The notes: a model not told the origin generated them from the letters alone. 33,768 nucleotides of DNA from Chloroflexota bacterium (GCA_005889085.1 VBDS01000018.1:1-33768); one strand, 5' to 3'; positions 17,317-31,936 are shown, numbered from the stretch's first letter. Numbers and translations: made by a program.

Positions 17317-18486
17317 ATGGCCCGACTGGCGCTGCCTTCAATGGCACACGGACCCGCAGAGATGGCGCACTCAGGGATCCGCGAGATCGCCAACGAGGCG
17401 CTCCGCACCCCAGGGGCGATCCGGCTCGACGTCGGCCAGCCTGACTTCCCCACTCCCCAACACATCAAGGATGCGGGCAAGCGGGCGATCGACGAGAACA
17501 AGACCTTCTACACGCACACGCAGGGCTTGCTCTCGCTGCGCGAGAGGCTCGTCGCCAAGCTAGCCCGCGTGAACGGAATCACGACCACGCCCGACCGCAT
17601 TGCGTGCGGTCCAGGCGGCGTTGGCGCGATCGCTGCGATGTTCGCGGCCGTGCTGGAGCAAGGTGACGAAGTCCTGCTGCCGGATCCGGGCTGGCCGAAC
17701 TACCGCATGATGCTGCCCTGGCTCGGGGCTCGCGCCGTCAACTACCCCTGCCCATCCGAGGAAGGCTTCCAGCCAGACCTGGACGCGCTCGCGGCGCTGG
17801 TGGGGCCGCGGACGAAGATCCTTGTCGTCAACAGCCCGAACAATCCGACCGGCGCCGTCTATCCGGCGTCGACCCTGGCGGCGATGATCGAGCTCGCGCA
17901 GCGCAACAACCTGTGGCTGCTGAGCGACGAGTGCTACGACCAGATCCTCCTCGACGGCACATGGACCAGCCCCGCGAGTCTCGCTCCCGACGACGCACGG
18001 ATCGCGACAGTGTTCACGTTCTCCAAGACCTACGCGATGACGGGATGGCGGCTTGGTTATCTGGCCGGCTCTGCGGATCTGATCGACACCGCCACCAAGG
18101 TGCTCGAGTCCAACTCCTCATGCGTCTCGACCATCAGCCAGGTCGCGGCGGAGGCAGCACTCGATGGGCCACAGGACTGCGTGGCCGAGATGGTCGGCGC
18201 CTACCGGCGCCGGAGGGACCTGGTCGCCGGCATCCTCCATGACGCCGAGCTTCTGATCGCCAGGCCGACCGGGGCTTTCTACATCATGGCCGACGTTTCG
18301 CCGGCCGGCCTGCCCGCTCGGGAGCTCGCGTTCAAGCTGCTTCGGGAACGTGGGGTAAGCGTCGCTCCGGGGACGGCGTTCGGCCAGGTCGCCGGGCAGG
18401 CGGTTCGGATCAGCCTCGCCAGCTCGGACTCAGATCTCGAGGAGGGCGTTCGGCGGCTGGGGGAATTCGTGCACAGGGGTACCTAA
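17317..18486 (+). CDS. Class I/II pyridoxal-phosphate aminotransferase
   Basis: IRLDVGQPDFPTPQHIKDAGKRAID, VNSPNNPTGAVYP, LLSDECYDQ, FTFSKTYAMTGWRLGYLAG (PLP lysine). Confidence 0.95.
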   Translation: MARLALPSMAHGPAEMAHSGIREIANEALRTPGAIRLDVGQPDFPTPQHIKDAGKRAIDENKTFYTHTQGLLSLRERLVAKLARVNGITTTPDRIACGPGGVGAIAAMFAAVLEQGDEVLLPDPGWPNYRMMLPWLGARAVNYPCPSEEGFQPDLDALAALVGPRTKILVVNSPNNPTGAVYPASTLAAMIELAQRNNLWLLSDECYDQILLDGTWTSPASLAPDDARIATVFTFSKTYAMTGWRLGYLAGSADLIDTATKVLESNSSCVSTISQVAAEAALDGPQDCVAEMVGAYRRRRDLVAGILHDAELLIARPTGAFYIMADVSPAGLPARELAFKLLRERGVSVAPGTAFGQVAGQAVRISLASSDSDLEEGVRRLGEFVHRGT

Positions 18487-18635
18487 TCGGAAGCTGTTCG
18501 TTTATCCTGCCCCGGTTGAACTCGGGCGTAACCGTCCCACCCCACGTTCCGTTTGGCCCGACATGCAGCTGCTGAGGCCCATCCTGACCATGGTCGCCAG
18601 ATCGCTTGGCCCAGGCAGGCTGCGGCTCGTAGTCG

Positions 18636-19283
18636 TCAAGTTCGCGCAGAAGCTCGACCGACCCTAACCAGATCGATCGCGGCCACGATGGCCCAGATCG
18701 CCGCGACCAGGGTGAACAGGAAGCCGAACCCAATTGGGATCAGGCCGAGCCCCACTGCGCCCGCTGCGATCGCGGACCAACCTGTGACTCCGCGGCCGGC
18801 CTCACGTACAAGCGCCGATCCAAGAAGGATCAGGGATGCGCCGAGCAGAACTATCCCTGTCCAGCCGGCCCAATCAGTCGCCGCATGCTGCTGCAGCACG
18901 AGCACCTTGAACTGCTGCGACATCGGATCGATGCCTTCGCCCAGGACCGCCACCAGCGCGTATTGGAGTGAAAGAAACCCGATGAACGCCGCGGTCGCGA
19001 TTGCGGCGAGATACCGCGCGAGGCGCCCCGCTGGGCCCGAGGCTGCAGTCAGCGTCATCGACATGACCGCGATGCCGACGAAGAGGAGGACGATGGCTCC
19101 GGTCAGCGCGAACGTCGAGAGACTCAGGTCGGATCGCCCGGAGGGACTTGCCAGGTAGACCCACAGGTCGGGAGCGCTCGGCCCTTCCGCCGCGTACAGG
19201 GTCATGAGACCCACAACGAAGGCGAAAGCACAAAGCACGAACGAGACGGCTCCTGCCTGATGAAGCCATCGGGGCGAGCCCAT
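18636..19283 (-). CDS. Multi-pass membrane protein, unknown function
   Basis: Six or so hydrophobic segments; MGSPRWLHQAGAVSFVLCAFAFVVGLMTLY... Confidence 0.7.
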   Translation of the reverse strand: MGSPRWLHQAGAVSFVLCAFAFVVGLMTLYAAEGPSAPDLWVYLASPSGRSDLSLSTFALTGAIVLLFVGIAVMSMTLTAASGPAGRLARYLAAIATAAFIGFLSLQYALVAVLGEGIDPMSQQFKVLVLQQHAATDWAGWTGIVLLGASLILLGSALVREAGRGVTGWSAIAAGAVGLGLIPIGFGFLFTLVAAIWAIVAAIDLVRVGRASART

Positions 19284-19286
19284 CGG

Positions 19287-20528
19287 TCAGCTCCGCTCAA
19301 GAAGGGCCACGGACTCGATGTGGTAGGTCTGCGGAAACATGTCCACGATCGCCGCGCGCCTGATCCGATAACCGCCCTGCACCAGGCGCATCAGGTCCCT
19401 CGCGTGGGTGGACGGCTCGCACGATACATAGACGATCCGCTCCACGCCTAGCCGGATAAGCTCGGCGAGCGCCGCCGGCTCGCACCCGGCCCGAGGCGGG
19501 TCGAGGATCACCGCCTGGAAACGGCCGAGCCGGATGCCTTTGAGGACGGCCTCCACCTTCCCAGGCAGATACTGGACCCGCGCTGCGTTGATGCGCGCGT
19601 TGAGCCGGCCGAGCTGGACTGCGTGCGGGTTCTCTTCGATCGCGGCCACGCCCGCCGCGTCGCGGGCCGCCGCCACGGAGATGGTGCCGATCCCCGCGAA
19701 GAGGTCGATGACGTGCTCGTCGGGCCTCGCCTGGAGCATGTCGAGCGCGGTGCGATAGAGGACGAGCATCTGGCGGTAGTTCGTCTGGACAAACGTGTCG
19801 CTCCGGACGCGAAACGTCAGGCCCCAGAACTCGAGCGTCATCGCGTCATCGAGCAGCGTCGACTCCGGCAGAAGCTCAGCGACGCGGTGCGCGAACTCGT
19901 CGCGCGGCCACGCCGGTTCGCGTCCGTGAAAGCGCAACCGCCACAACATGCCTCGACCCAGTGGCTCGACAGTGAGCAAGATGTTCTGCAGCCCGCTGAC
20001 CCGCATCTCGTTGGCGGCCTGCGCGAACGCCGGCAGCGCTTGCTCGATGCGAACGTCATGGATGAGACAGCTGTCGACCGGCAGCACCGAGTGCGAGCGC
20101 ATGCGGTGGAATCCGAAACTCCAGCCACCGCTGCCGGCTACAGCCTCGAACTCGCCGCGGATCCGGTAGCGCCATGGGTCGTCCATGCCGAGCACCGCGG
20201 CGTCGGGGGGCAGGCGCAGACCGGCCCGACCCCACGCCTCCTCGACCACCTGCCGCTTGAGAGCGAGCTGGTGCGCGTACGCGGCGTGCTGCAGCTGGCA
20301 GCCGCCACAGTCCCCGAAATAGGGGCACGGCGCGCTAACCCGATGGGGTGAGGCTTCGATGACACGAGTCGTCGCGGCAACCGCGACGCCACCCTGGCGG
20401 CCGCGCGGCTCGGCTTCGACGACCTCGCCGGGCAACGCGTAGCTCACGAGCCAGACCTTGCCGTCATCCCGGGCCACCGACGCGCCACCGTGCGCCGGGG
20501 ACGAGGGCCGGAGGATCAGCGGCGCCAA
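19287..20528 (-). CDS. TrmA/RumA-family RNA (uracil-5-)-methyltransferase
   Basis: CPYFGDCGGCQLQHAAY Fe-S-type Cys cluster; DLFAGIGTISVAAARDAAGVAAIE; VILDPPRAGCEPAAL; IVYVSCEPSTHARDL. Start assigned at a TTG; GTG at 20477 also possible. Confidence 0.93.
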   Translation of the reverse strand: MAPLILRPSSPAHGGASVARDDGKVWLVSYALPGEVVEAEPRGRQGGVAVAATTRVIEASPHRVSAPCPYFGDCGGCQLQHAAYAHQLALKRQVVEEAWGRAGLRLPPDAAVLGMDDPWRYRIRGEFEAVAGSGGWSFGFHRMRSHSVLPVDSCLIHDVRIEQALPAFAQAANEMRVSGLQNILLTVEPLGRGMLWRLRFHGREPAWPRDEFAHRVAELLPESTLLDDAMTLEFWGLTFRVRSDTFVQTNYRQMLVLYRTALDMLQARPDEHVIDLFAGIGTISVAAARDAAGVAAIEENPHAVQLGRLNARINAARVQYLPGKVEAVLKGIRLGRFQAVILDPPRAGCEPAALAELIRLGVERIVYVSCEPSTHARDLMRLVQGGYRIRRAAIVDMFPQTYHIESVALLERS

Positions 20529-21307
20529 AGCGAGACCGGGTCGTGCGCCGGCTTGAAGCCGGCCGCCTCGACCATCTGGGCGGCGACCTTGAAGCCTTCC
20601 GCCACCTTGTCCGGTTGATGTGCGTCGCTGCCGTACTGCACGGCCTGGCCCCCCACCTCTCGCCACCAGCGCACGACCGTGATGTCCGGGCTCAAGGTGT
20701 GGCCGCGTGTGGTGTTGACCTCGAGGACCCGGCCCGTGCGAGCGGCGGCGGCGAGGATCGCGCGGATCTCCGCCTCGTAATCCTTTTCCTGGTATGGCGC
20801 CAGGCCGTCGAGCCAGTAGCGCTTGGGGTAGTCGATGTGGGCCAAAGTCTCAAACGGCTGGCTGCTCTCGACCATGGCGAGCACCTCGCGAAAGTACTCC
20901 CTGACCGCCGCGGGAAAGTCGATGCCGGCCCGGCCCCGGAACTGGCTGGCGTCGAGCATTCCGCCGTCGAACCTGATGCAGTGGATCGAGCCAAGGACCT
21001 GATCGAGCGGGCCGGCGGCGAGGACCCCGGCGGTCTCGTCCGGGAACCAGTGCGGCTCGCCGAGCTCGACGCCGGTCAGGATGCGCAGGCCGGAGAACCT
21101 GGCGCGGCAGCGCTCTACCGACTCGAAGTAGCCGTCGAGGTCGACCGAGTGCTGGCCCTGGTGGACGAGCGCCCAGTCCGCGTGTTCCGTGAACGCGATC
21201 GCCGGCAGGCCGACCTCGAGCGCCCGTTCGCAGCTGCGTTCCATCGATCCGTGGGGGGCGTCCCAGGACCACTCCGTGTGCACGTGGAGGTCGGGTGGCA
21301 GAGGCAC
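20516..21307 (-). CDS. PHP-domain phosphatase (histidinol-phosphatase-like)
   Basis: DLHVHTEWSWDAPHGSMERSCERALEVGLPAIAFTEHADW; LGSIHCI; YGSDAHQPDKVAEGF. Confidence 0.88.
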   Translation of the reverse strand: MPLPPDLHVHTEWSWDAPHGSMERSCERALEVGLPAIAFTEHADWALVHQGQHSVDLDGYFESVERCRARFSGLRILTGVELGEPHWFPDETAGVLAAGPLDQVLGSIHCIRFDGGMLDASQFRGRAGIDFPAAVREYFREVLAMVESSQPFETLAHIDYPKRYWLDGLAPYQEKDYEAEIRAILAAAARTGRVLEVNTTRGHTLSPDITVVRWWREVGGQAVQYGSDAHQPDKVAEGFKVAAQMVEAAGFKPAHDPVSLWRR

Positions 21308-21399
21308 CGCGCAAAGGCTACCGGGGTTCCACCTCCCCATCGGCGCTGCGCGCCAGTTCCCCACGAACGGGGGCAGAGACTGTCTATAAAATCGGCTCC

Positions 21400-21723
21400 G
21401 TGGGGTACGTGGTGGAGGGCGTCGCCTACGTTGGCGGCACGGTGCTGATCGGTGCCGGTCTGTACCTGGTCATGCGGGGCAGCTTTCCCAACTGGTGGGG
21501 GCAGCGGCTCCTCTGGCCGCTCGTCCGAGTGACGCCCACTGTCTCCCACCTCCAGGGTTGGGCAGCGATCGGCCTGGGGGCCTCGATCCTGGCGATCGTC
21601 TTCACCACCGTTGCCCCCGACCTCGTGGCCGGGATCCTGGTCGTGCTGGCCATGGCCGCGTACGTCGTCGGGGTGGCCCTCTTTCTCTTCAGCACCTGGC
21701 TGTCCCGCCGCCCAGCCGCCTAG
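21400..21723 (+). CDS. Small integral membrane protein
   Basis: GTG start; VGYVVEGVAYVGGTVLIGAGLYLVMRG...three hydrophobic segments. Confidence 0.65.
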   Translation: MGYVVEGVAYVGGTVLIGAGLYLVMRGSFPNWWGQRLLWPLVRVTPTVSHLQGWAAIGLGASILAIVFTTVAPDLVAGILVVLAMAAYVVGVALFLFSTWLSRRPAA

Positions 21724-21760
21724 AGCCGTCGCGGGTGCGGCCCCTGGCAACGTGGATCAT

Positions 21761-21825
21761 GTGCATCTTGTGCAGAAAGCTCCATTCGCGGGCCGGCCAA
21801 ACGTGCGTTTTGCATGAAACGCTCC
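21761..21825 (+). repeat. Paired 42-bp-spaced motif, locus 3
   Basis: GTGCATCTTGTGCAGAAAGCTCC (21761-21783) and GTGCGTTTTGCATGAAACGCTCC (21803-21825); start-to-start 42 bp. Confidence 0.65.
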
Positions 21826-21834
21826 GAATCTTTG

Positions 21835-22704
21835 TTAGCAGTCGCCGTTTTCGGGGCACACGCTGCCGACATTCCCCTTTGCATCTAGTAGAACGCGGCC
21901 ATCGAGCGGTTTCGCCAGGCGAACGGCCACGGTGCGGAAATGCCCTTCGAGGGTGCACCCTACGTTGCCGTCGCCGTGAATCCTGCTGCTGATCGCGATC
22001 GCGACCGCGGTGACTGACTCTGCGGCGGCGGCCGCATAGTCTTCGCCGCAGGGACCAGGTGTGTCCGGGCCGCCGATCAGCCCGATCGTGAGGGTGAGCC
22101 CGTCGGCGCTGATCTTCCCGCCGACGCCACCCGAGCTTGCCGTCTTGCCGCCGCCCCAGTAAGCCGAGGCATCGATGGCCGGGTAGCCCAGCTCGCCGCC
22201 AACCGCACCCACGTCGAACAGCCACGCAGACATTTGCGCCGTGCCTCGGTCGGTGCCAAACCCGGCTTCGCCCCAACGCACCGCGGTTATCACCTCAGCG
22301 GCGGCCGACGAGCAGTTGCTTCCACCTGCGTCCTTGCGGCTCGCCAAAAGACGCGCGAAGGCCTGGTCGGCGCCAATTGATGGATAGGAGGCCATAGCTC
22401 CCGGCTTCCACTTCGCAACCGCGCGCGCAGGGCCGGCACTCGGCAGCTGAACCCCGGTGCCGATTACGAAATGGCCGCAGAGCCAGTTGATCTTGCCGCT
22501 GCCGTCGGCAAATCCGTTGGTGTGCTCGTAGCTGTCTCCAAACCAGATGATCGGCCTCGGGTTGGCGTGCACCGGAAAGTCATTCCACGCCACGAGCGCC
22601 GCGGTCGGGGGAGCTGGGGGAAGCAGCGGCGTGGAGCCCTCGCCCACCGAGCCGCATGCGACCACAACGAATAAGGAGAGGCACCAGGCCACCAGCCGCC
22701 CCAT
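21835..22704 (-). CDS. Putative lipoprotein of unknown function
   Basis: MGRLVAWCLSLFVVVACGS lipobox-like signal; mature domain WNDFPVHANPRPIIWFGDSYEHTNGFADGSGKINWLCGHF... not recognised. Confidence 0.7.
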   Translation of the reverse strand: MGRLVAWCLSLFVVVACGSVGEGSTPLLPPAPPTAALVAWNDFPVHANPRPIIWFGDSYEHTNGFADGSGKINWLCGHFVIGTGVQLPSAGPARAVAKWKPGAMASYPSIGADQAFARLLASRKDAGGSNCSSAAAEVITAVRWGEAGFGTDRGTAQMSAWLFDVGAVGGELGYPAIDASAYWGGGKTASSGGVGGKISADGLTLTIGLIGGPDTPGPCGEDYAAAAAESVTAVAIAISSRIHGDGNVGCTLEGHFRTVAVRLAKPLDGRVLLDAKGNVGSVCPENGDC

Positions 22705-22837
22705 ATCCAGATATACGCACGCAACGCGCACCCGGTAACGCCTCGTTGGCGCCAACGGAGCTGAATTTTCGCGTTCCACAGGCACCGCTGGATACAACGA
22801 GGCCAAAAAGGTCGGTGTCGATCGGTCGCGGCGCGGG

Positions 22838-24241
22838 TTAACCGAGCAGCTTCAGCAGCAGCTCTCGCGCGACCTTCGGGTTGGCCTGGGGCGCCTTCTT
22901 ACGCAGCTCGTTGAGCAGCGCGTTGAGGGCCTGCGTCTTGCCGTTTCGGTAGTCGGCCACCGCCTTCGGGTTCGCGTCGATGACGGCCTCGGCGATGACG
23001 CGAAGCTCTGATTCGTCGCTGACCTGCCTGTAGCCGTGCTCGGCGACGATCTCGGCCGGCGTCCGCCCCGTCTCGACTGACTCGAAATAGGCCTCTCGCG
23101 CCTGGTCTCGCGTGATGTCTTTGGCTTGCAGCATCGTCATCAGCTCGGCGAGGTAGGCAGGGTCGAGCAGCTTGCCCGTCGGCGCCACCTCGTTGACGAT
23201 CCAGTTTGCGGTCGGCAACGGCGGCGCTCCTTGCATCACCGCGGTTTCGTAGAGGTCCGCCAGGTCTCGGTCGGCGCTGATGATGGCAGCCTGGCCCGCG
23301 GTCAAACCGTGCTGGGAGACCAGCCTGGCTCGCCGGATCGCGGGAAGCTCTGGCAGCGCGGCCCGCAGCTCCTCGATCCAGGCTCGATCCAGCTCGAGCG
23401 GTGGGAGGTCCGGCTCGGGAAAGTAGCGGTAGTCCTCGGCGAACTCTTTGCTGCGCTGGGAAAACGTGCGCTCTTCGTCCTCCGACCAGCCCCGCGTCTC
23501 CTGGACGACTGTTCCACCTGTTTCGAGCAGCTTCTGCTGGCGGTCGACCTCGTAGAGGATCGCCCGGTGCAGGGCCCGGAAGGAGTTGATGTTCTTCAGC
23601 TCGGTCTTCACACCGAGCGCATCCGTGCCGGCGCGGCGGATGGAGACGTTCGGCTCGGCGCGGAGCTGGCCCTTCTCCATGTCCGCCTCCGACGCGCCGA
23701 TCGCGCGGAGCACCGTGCGCAGCTCGATCGCGTAATCGCGCGCCTCGTCAGCGCTCCGCAGGTCGGGCTCGCTGACGATCTCCATCAGCGGCACGCCCGC
23801 GCGATTCAGGTCTACGTACGACTCCCATGCCTTGTGCAGCTTGTCGCCGGCGTGAACGAGCTTGCCGGTGTCCTCCTCCAGGTGCACCCGCCGGATGCGC
23901 ACCTTGCGTCCGTCCACCTCGAGCAAGCCGTTGACGCTCATCGGCAGGTCGTACTGGCTGATCTGGTAGCCCTTGGGCAGGTCGGGATACATGTAGTTCT
24001 TGCGGTCGAACTTGGTGTGGCGCGGGATCTCGCACCTCAGCGCGAGCGCGGTCTTGATGCATGCCTCGACCGCGGCGCGGTTGATCGCTGGCAGCGTGCC
24101 CGGCAGGCCCAGGCAGATCTCGCAGACATGAGTGTTCGGCGGCTCGTTCACGTCCGCCACCGAACACCCGCAGAACATCTTGGAGCGGGTCTTCGGCTGG
24201 ACATGGACCTCCATGCCGATCACGGTTTCCCAGTCGGCCAC
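22838..24241 (-). CDS. gatB: Asp-tRNA(Asn)/Glu-tRNA(Gln) amidotransferase subunit B
   Basis: [50 protein letters not shown]-terminal YqeY-like tail. Confidence 0.98.
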   Translation of the reverse strand: MADWETVIGMEVHVQPKTRSKMFCGCSVADVNEPPNTHVCEICLGLPGTLPAINRAAVEACIKTALALRCEIPRHTKFDRKNYMYPDLPKGYQISQYDLPMSVNGLLEVDGRKVRIRRVHLEEDTGKLVHAGDKLHKAWESYVDLNRAGVPLMEIVSEPDLRSADEARDYAIELRTVLRAIGASEADMEKGQLRAEPNVSIRRAGTDALGVKTELKNINSFRALHRAILYEVDRQQKLLETGGTVVQETRGWSEDEERTFSQRSKEFAEDYRYFPEPDLPPLELDRAWIEELRAALPELPAIRRARLVSQHGLTAGQAAIISADRDLADLYETAVMQGAPPLPTANWIVNEVAPTGKLLDPAYLAELMTMLQAKDITRDQAREAYFESVETGRTPAEIVAEHGYRQVSDESELRVIAEAVIDANPKAVADYRNGKTQALNALLNELRKKAPQANPKVARELLLKLLG

Positions 24242-24242
24242 G

Positions 24243-24286
24243 GCCCCTCTCCCTAACCCTCTCCCCTACGGGGAGAGGGGCCTGGA
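24243..24286. repeat. REP-like palindromic repeat between gatA and gatB
   Basis: CCCTCTCCCC-TAC-GGGGAGAGGG perfect 10-bp arms (24257-24279) within a unit partly repeated near 30652-30676. Confidence 0.65.
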
Positions 24287-25743
24287 GTGGCGACACCGGC
24301 TTTCATCTCGCTCGCCTCTTCGTAAGCGCGCGCCACGCGAAAGACGACGTTCTCGCCCCATTGGGGGCCCAGCACCTGCAGGCCGACCGGCAGCCCGTCC
24401 GACGTGCCGCACGGCACACTGATCCCAGGCAGGCCGGCAAGGTTGCCGCCCAGGGTCAGGACGTCGCACAGGTACATCGAGAGCGGGTCCTGCGTCTTCG
24501 ACCCGATCGGGAACGCGACAGTCGGCGACGTCGCGCTGACGACGGCGTCGCATTTCTCGAAGGCCGCATCGAAGTCGCGCTTGATCAGCGTGCGCACCTT
24601 CTGCGCCTTCAGGTAGTAAGCGTCGTAATAACCGCTCGAAAGCGCGTACGTGCCGAGCATCACGCGGCGCCGCACTTCGGTCCCGAAGCCCTTGCGTCGC
24701 GTCCTCGAATATTCGGCCGTGATGTTCGGCGCGTCGACTTCCGAGAGGCCGTACCTGACCCCATCGAATCGCGCCAGGTTCGACGAACACTCGGCCGGCG
24801 CGATGATGTAGTACGCGGCGAGGCCGTAGTCGGTGTGCGGCAGGGAGACGTCGACGATCTCTGCGCCTTGCTTCTGGAGGATGAACAGCGCCGCGTCGAT
24901 CGCCGCCTTCACGCCCGGCTCGATGCCCGCGACGTCGTAGTACTCGCGCGGCACGCCGAGCCGCATGCCCTTCACGCCGGCGCCGTAGTTGTTGAGCACC
25001 TCCATGGCCGCGCGGTCCGATGAGGTGGAGTCGAGCGGGTCGTAACCCGCCATCAGCGAGAGCGTGAGGGCGGCGTCATCGACGCTGCGCGCGAACGGTC
25101 CGATCTGGTCGAGGCTCGAGGCGAACGCGATCAGGCCATACCGGCTAACGCGCCCGTAGGTGGGCTTCATGCCGACGACGCCGCACAACGCGGCCGGCTG
25201 GCGGATCGAGCCTCCGGTGTCGGTGCCGAGCGCGATGATCGCTTCACCCGACGCCACGGCCGCCGCACTGCCGCCCGAGCTTCCGCCAGGCACCCGTTCC
25301 AGGTCCCACGGATTGTGCGTCGGGAAGTAGCCCGAATTTTCAGTCGAGCTGCCCATGGCGAACTCGTCACAGTTCGTCACGCCCAGCATCACCGCTCCCG
25401 CCTCGAAGAGCCGGGAGACGGCGGTCCCGGTGTAGGGCGGCCTGAAGCCGCGCAGGATCTGCGATCCGGCGGTCGTCTCCACCCCGCGCACGCAAAGCAC
25501 GTCCTTGATCGCGATAGGTATGCCGGCCAGCGGTCCCGCGTCGCCGCGCCGGATCTTGCGGTCCGCCTCGTCGGCCTGCGTTTCCCAGAGGTCCTGGGTG
25601 AGACGCAGGTAAGCCTTCACACGAGGGTCGACACGCTCGATGCGCTCGACGTGCGCGGTCACGAGGTCCGCTGACGAGATCGATCCGAGCCGCAGCAGGC
25701 GTGTCGCATCCTGGATCGTGAGACTCGTCAGGTCGTCGGTCAC
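24253..25743 (-). CDS. gatA: Asp-tRNA(Asn)/Glu-tRNA(Gln) amidotransferase subunit A
   Basis: [24 protein letters not shown]; amidase signature [57 protein letters not shown] start overlaps the gatC stop. Confidence 0.98.
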   Translation of the reverse strand: MTDDLTSLTIQDATRLLRLGSISSADLVTAHVERIERVDPRVKAYLRLTQDLWETQADEADRKIRRGDAGPLAGIPIAIKDVLCVRGVETTAGSQILRGFRPPYTGTAVSRLFEAGAVMLGVTNCDEFAMGSSTENSGYFPTHNPWDLERVPGGSSGGSAAAVASGEAIIALGTDTGGSIRQPAALCGVVGMKPTYGRVSRYGLIAFASSLDQIGPFARSVDDAALTLSLMAGYDPLDSTSSDRAAMEVLNNYGAGVKGMRLGVPREYYDVAGIEPGVKAAIDAALFILQKQGAEIVDVSLPHTDYGLAAYYIIAPAECSSNLARFDGVRYGLSEVDAPNITAEYSRTRRKGFGTEVRRRVMLGTYALSSGYYDAYYLKAQKVRTLIKRDFDAAFEKCDAVVSATSPTVAFPIGSKTQDPLSMYLCDVLTLGGNLAGLPGISVPCGTSDGLPVGLQVLGPQWGENVVFRVARAYEEASEMKAGVATPGPSPRRGEG

Positions 25744-26033
25744 GTCTCTTCCTGGATCGATGGCACGCGGAAGAATCCGTCCACCGCCGCCGGCGCGTTG
25801 GCCAGCGCCTCCTCCTGGCTGAGGCACGGACGCGGCTCGTCCTCGCGCAGCCTGCTCGCGATCTCGACCACCTGCGCGGTGGGCGGGATGTCCTCGGTGT
25901 CGAGCTGCTGCAGGCGGTCGATGTGCTCGAGGATGCCGCTCAGCTGGCCGGCGTAGAAGTCCTCCTCACCCGGCTCGAGCCCAAGGCGCGCGAGCATGGC
26001 GACATGGCGGACTTCGTCCTTCGAGAGAGGCAT
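25740..26033 (-). CDS. gatC: Asp-tRNA(Asn)/Glu-tRNA(Gln) amidotransferase subunit C
   Basis: MPLSKDEVRHVAMLARLGL...QLSGILEHIDRLQQLDTEDIPPTAQV...VDGFFRVP. Confidence 0.96.
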   Translation of the reverse strand: MPLSKDEVRHVAMLARLGLEPGEEDFYAGQLSGILEHIDRLQQLDTEDIPPTAQVVEIASRLREDEPRPCLSQEEALANAPAAVDGFFRVPSIQEET

Positions 26034-26046
26034 CAGGAGGCTTAGC

Positions 26047-30610
<4,564 letters not shown>

Positions 30611-30651
30611 GAGGAATCGAGTTTACCCATGCCCGTTGGAAGCCCCTCTCT

Positions 30652-30676
30652 CAGGCCCCTCTCCCTAAGTGGAGGG
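30652..30676. repeat. Second, partial REP-like copy in the pcrA/cyclase divergent region
   Basis: CAGGCCCCTCTCCCTAAGTGGAGGGA shares CAGGCCCCTCTCCC with the reverse complement of 24243-24286. Confidence 0.5.
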
Positions 30677-30696
30677 AAACTGCGATACCCGCCGTT

Positions 30697-31890
30697 ATGC
30701 TCCTCGTGGCCGTGGCTCGCGAAGTCGATATTGGCATGCGTGATCACCTGCTTTACGAGCTCGCGCGCGACCTCAGCTCGTCGCTCGAGCTCGACGTCGT
30801 GCTCGCCAAGGTCATGGACCGGGTGATCACCCTCATGAAGGCCTCGCGCGGCTTCATCGTGCTTGTCGATCCGGTCGACGGCTCGCTCTCAGTCCAGATG
30901 TCGAGCGGCGAAGCCGACCCCGAGAAGACCCGCCAGTTCCTCGGCTCGCGGACGGTGATCGAGCACGTCGTGAAGACCGGCCAGGCCGTGGTCTCGACCG
31001 ACGCCAGCCTGGACGACCGCTTCAAGGGCCAGCAGTCGGTGATCCTCCAGAACCTGCGCTCGATCATCGCAGTGCCCCTCGTGACCAAGGACGAGGTCAT
31101 CGGAGCGGTGTACGTCGACAACCCCTTCCGCGCCTCGATCTTCGAAGAGAAGGACAAGGAGTTCCTGCAGGCGATATCGGACCTGGCGGCGATCGCCATC
31201 GACAACGCGCGCCAGTACGAGCGCTCGGAGTTTCTGCGCCAGCTCTTCGAGGCGCACGTCAACAAGCAGGTGACCGACTACGTGATCAGGCGGTCGGGTC
31301 GGGCGTTGCGATTTCTGCCCGGCGAGCGCCGCGACGTCACGATGCTCAACTCCGACATCGCAGGGTTCTCCACGCTGTCCCAGAGCATGGACGCTGAGGA
31401 GCTGGTCCGATTCCTGAACAGCTACTTCCAGCGGATGATCAGGGTCGTCCTGGACCACGGCGGCAACATCGACAAGTTCCAGGGCGACGGCATGCTGGTC
31501 GTCTTCGGAGCACCCAACCCGATGGAGGACCACGCAGAGCGCGCGCTGCACGCCGCGATGGCGATGGTCGAGGAGATCGACCGTTTCAACCGCGAGCAGG
31601 TCAGCGCCGGCAGGCCCGCGATCTCGGTTGGAATGGGTCTGGACACGGGCGAGGTGGTCGCGGGCCATGTCGGGTCAGACGACCGGATGGAGTTCACGCT
31701 GATCGGCGTGCCGGTGAACAACAGCGCGTTCCTCTCCAAGATCCGGCCCGCGCGGGTGCTGATCTCGGAGACGACGAGGGAGCGCCTCCCGATCGGGTTC
31801 CAGGTTGCCGACTATCCGCCGATGCTGCTCAAGGGCGCGAACCGGCCTCAACCGATCTTCGAGCTGTCGATCTCAGTAACAGCCGAATAG
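30697..31890 (+). CDS. GAF-domain class III adenylate/guanylate cyclase-like protein
   Basis: N-terminal GAF (LVDPVDGSL...IIAVPLVTKDEVIGAVYVDNP...LAAIAIDNARQYE); cyclase domain DVTMLNSDIAGFSTLSQ, IDKFQGDGMLVVFG, GMGLDTGEVVAGHVGSDDRMEFTLIG. Confidence 0.93.
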   Translation: MLLVAVAREVDIGMRDHLLYELARDLSSSLELDVVLAKVMDRVITLMKASRGFIVLVDPVDGSLSVQMSSGEADPEKTRQFLGSRTVIEHVVKTGQAVVSTDASLDDRFKGQQSVILQNLRSIIAVPLVTKDEVIGAVYVDNPFRASIFEEKDKEFLQAISDLAAIAIDNARQYERSEFLRQLFEAHVNKQVTDYVIRRSGRALRFLPGERRDVTMLNSDIAGFSTLSQSMDAEELVRFLNSYFQRMIRVVLDHGGNIDKFQGDGMLVVFGAPNPMEDHAERALHAAMAMVEEIDRFNREQVSAGRPAISVGMGLDTGEVVAGHVGSDDRMEFTLIGVPVNNSAFLSKIRPARVLISETTRERLPIGFQVADYPPMLLKGANRPQPIFELSISVTAE

Positions 31891-31913
31891 GTCGCCTTAC
31901 CGACACGGCCTTG

Positions 31914-31936
31914 GCGGCCGGGTTCACCCCGGCCGC
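31914..31936 (+). terminator. Hairpin downstream of the cyclase
   Basis: GCGGCCGGG-TTCAC-CCCGGCCGC then AACTTTGTCTT. Confidence 0.6.

Noticed and set aside
18410-18733. 107-aa minus ORF in the aminotransferase/membrane protein gap
   Set aside because: Overlaps both flanking genes and shows no recognisable family or start signal.
23126-24256. 376-aa plus-strand ORF
   Set aside because: Antisense to gatB; no domain signature.
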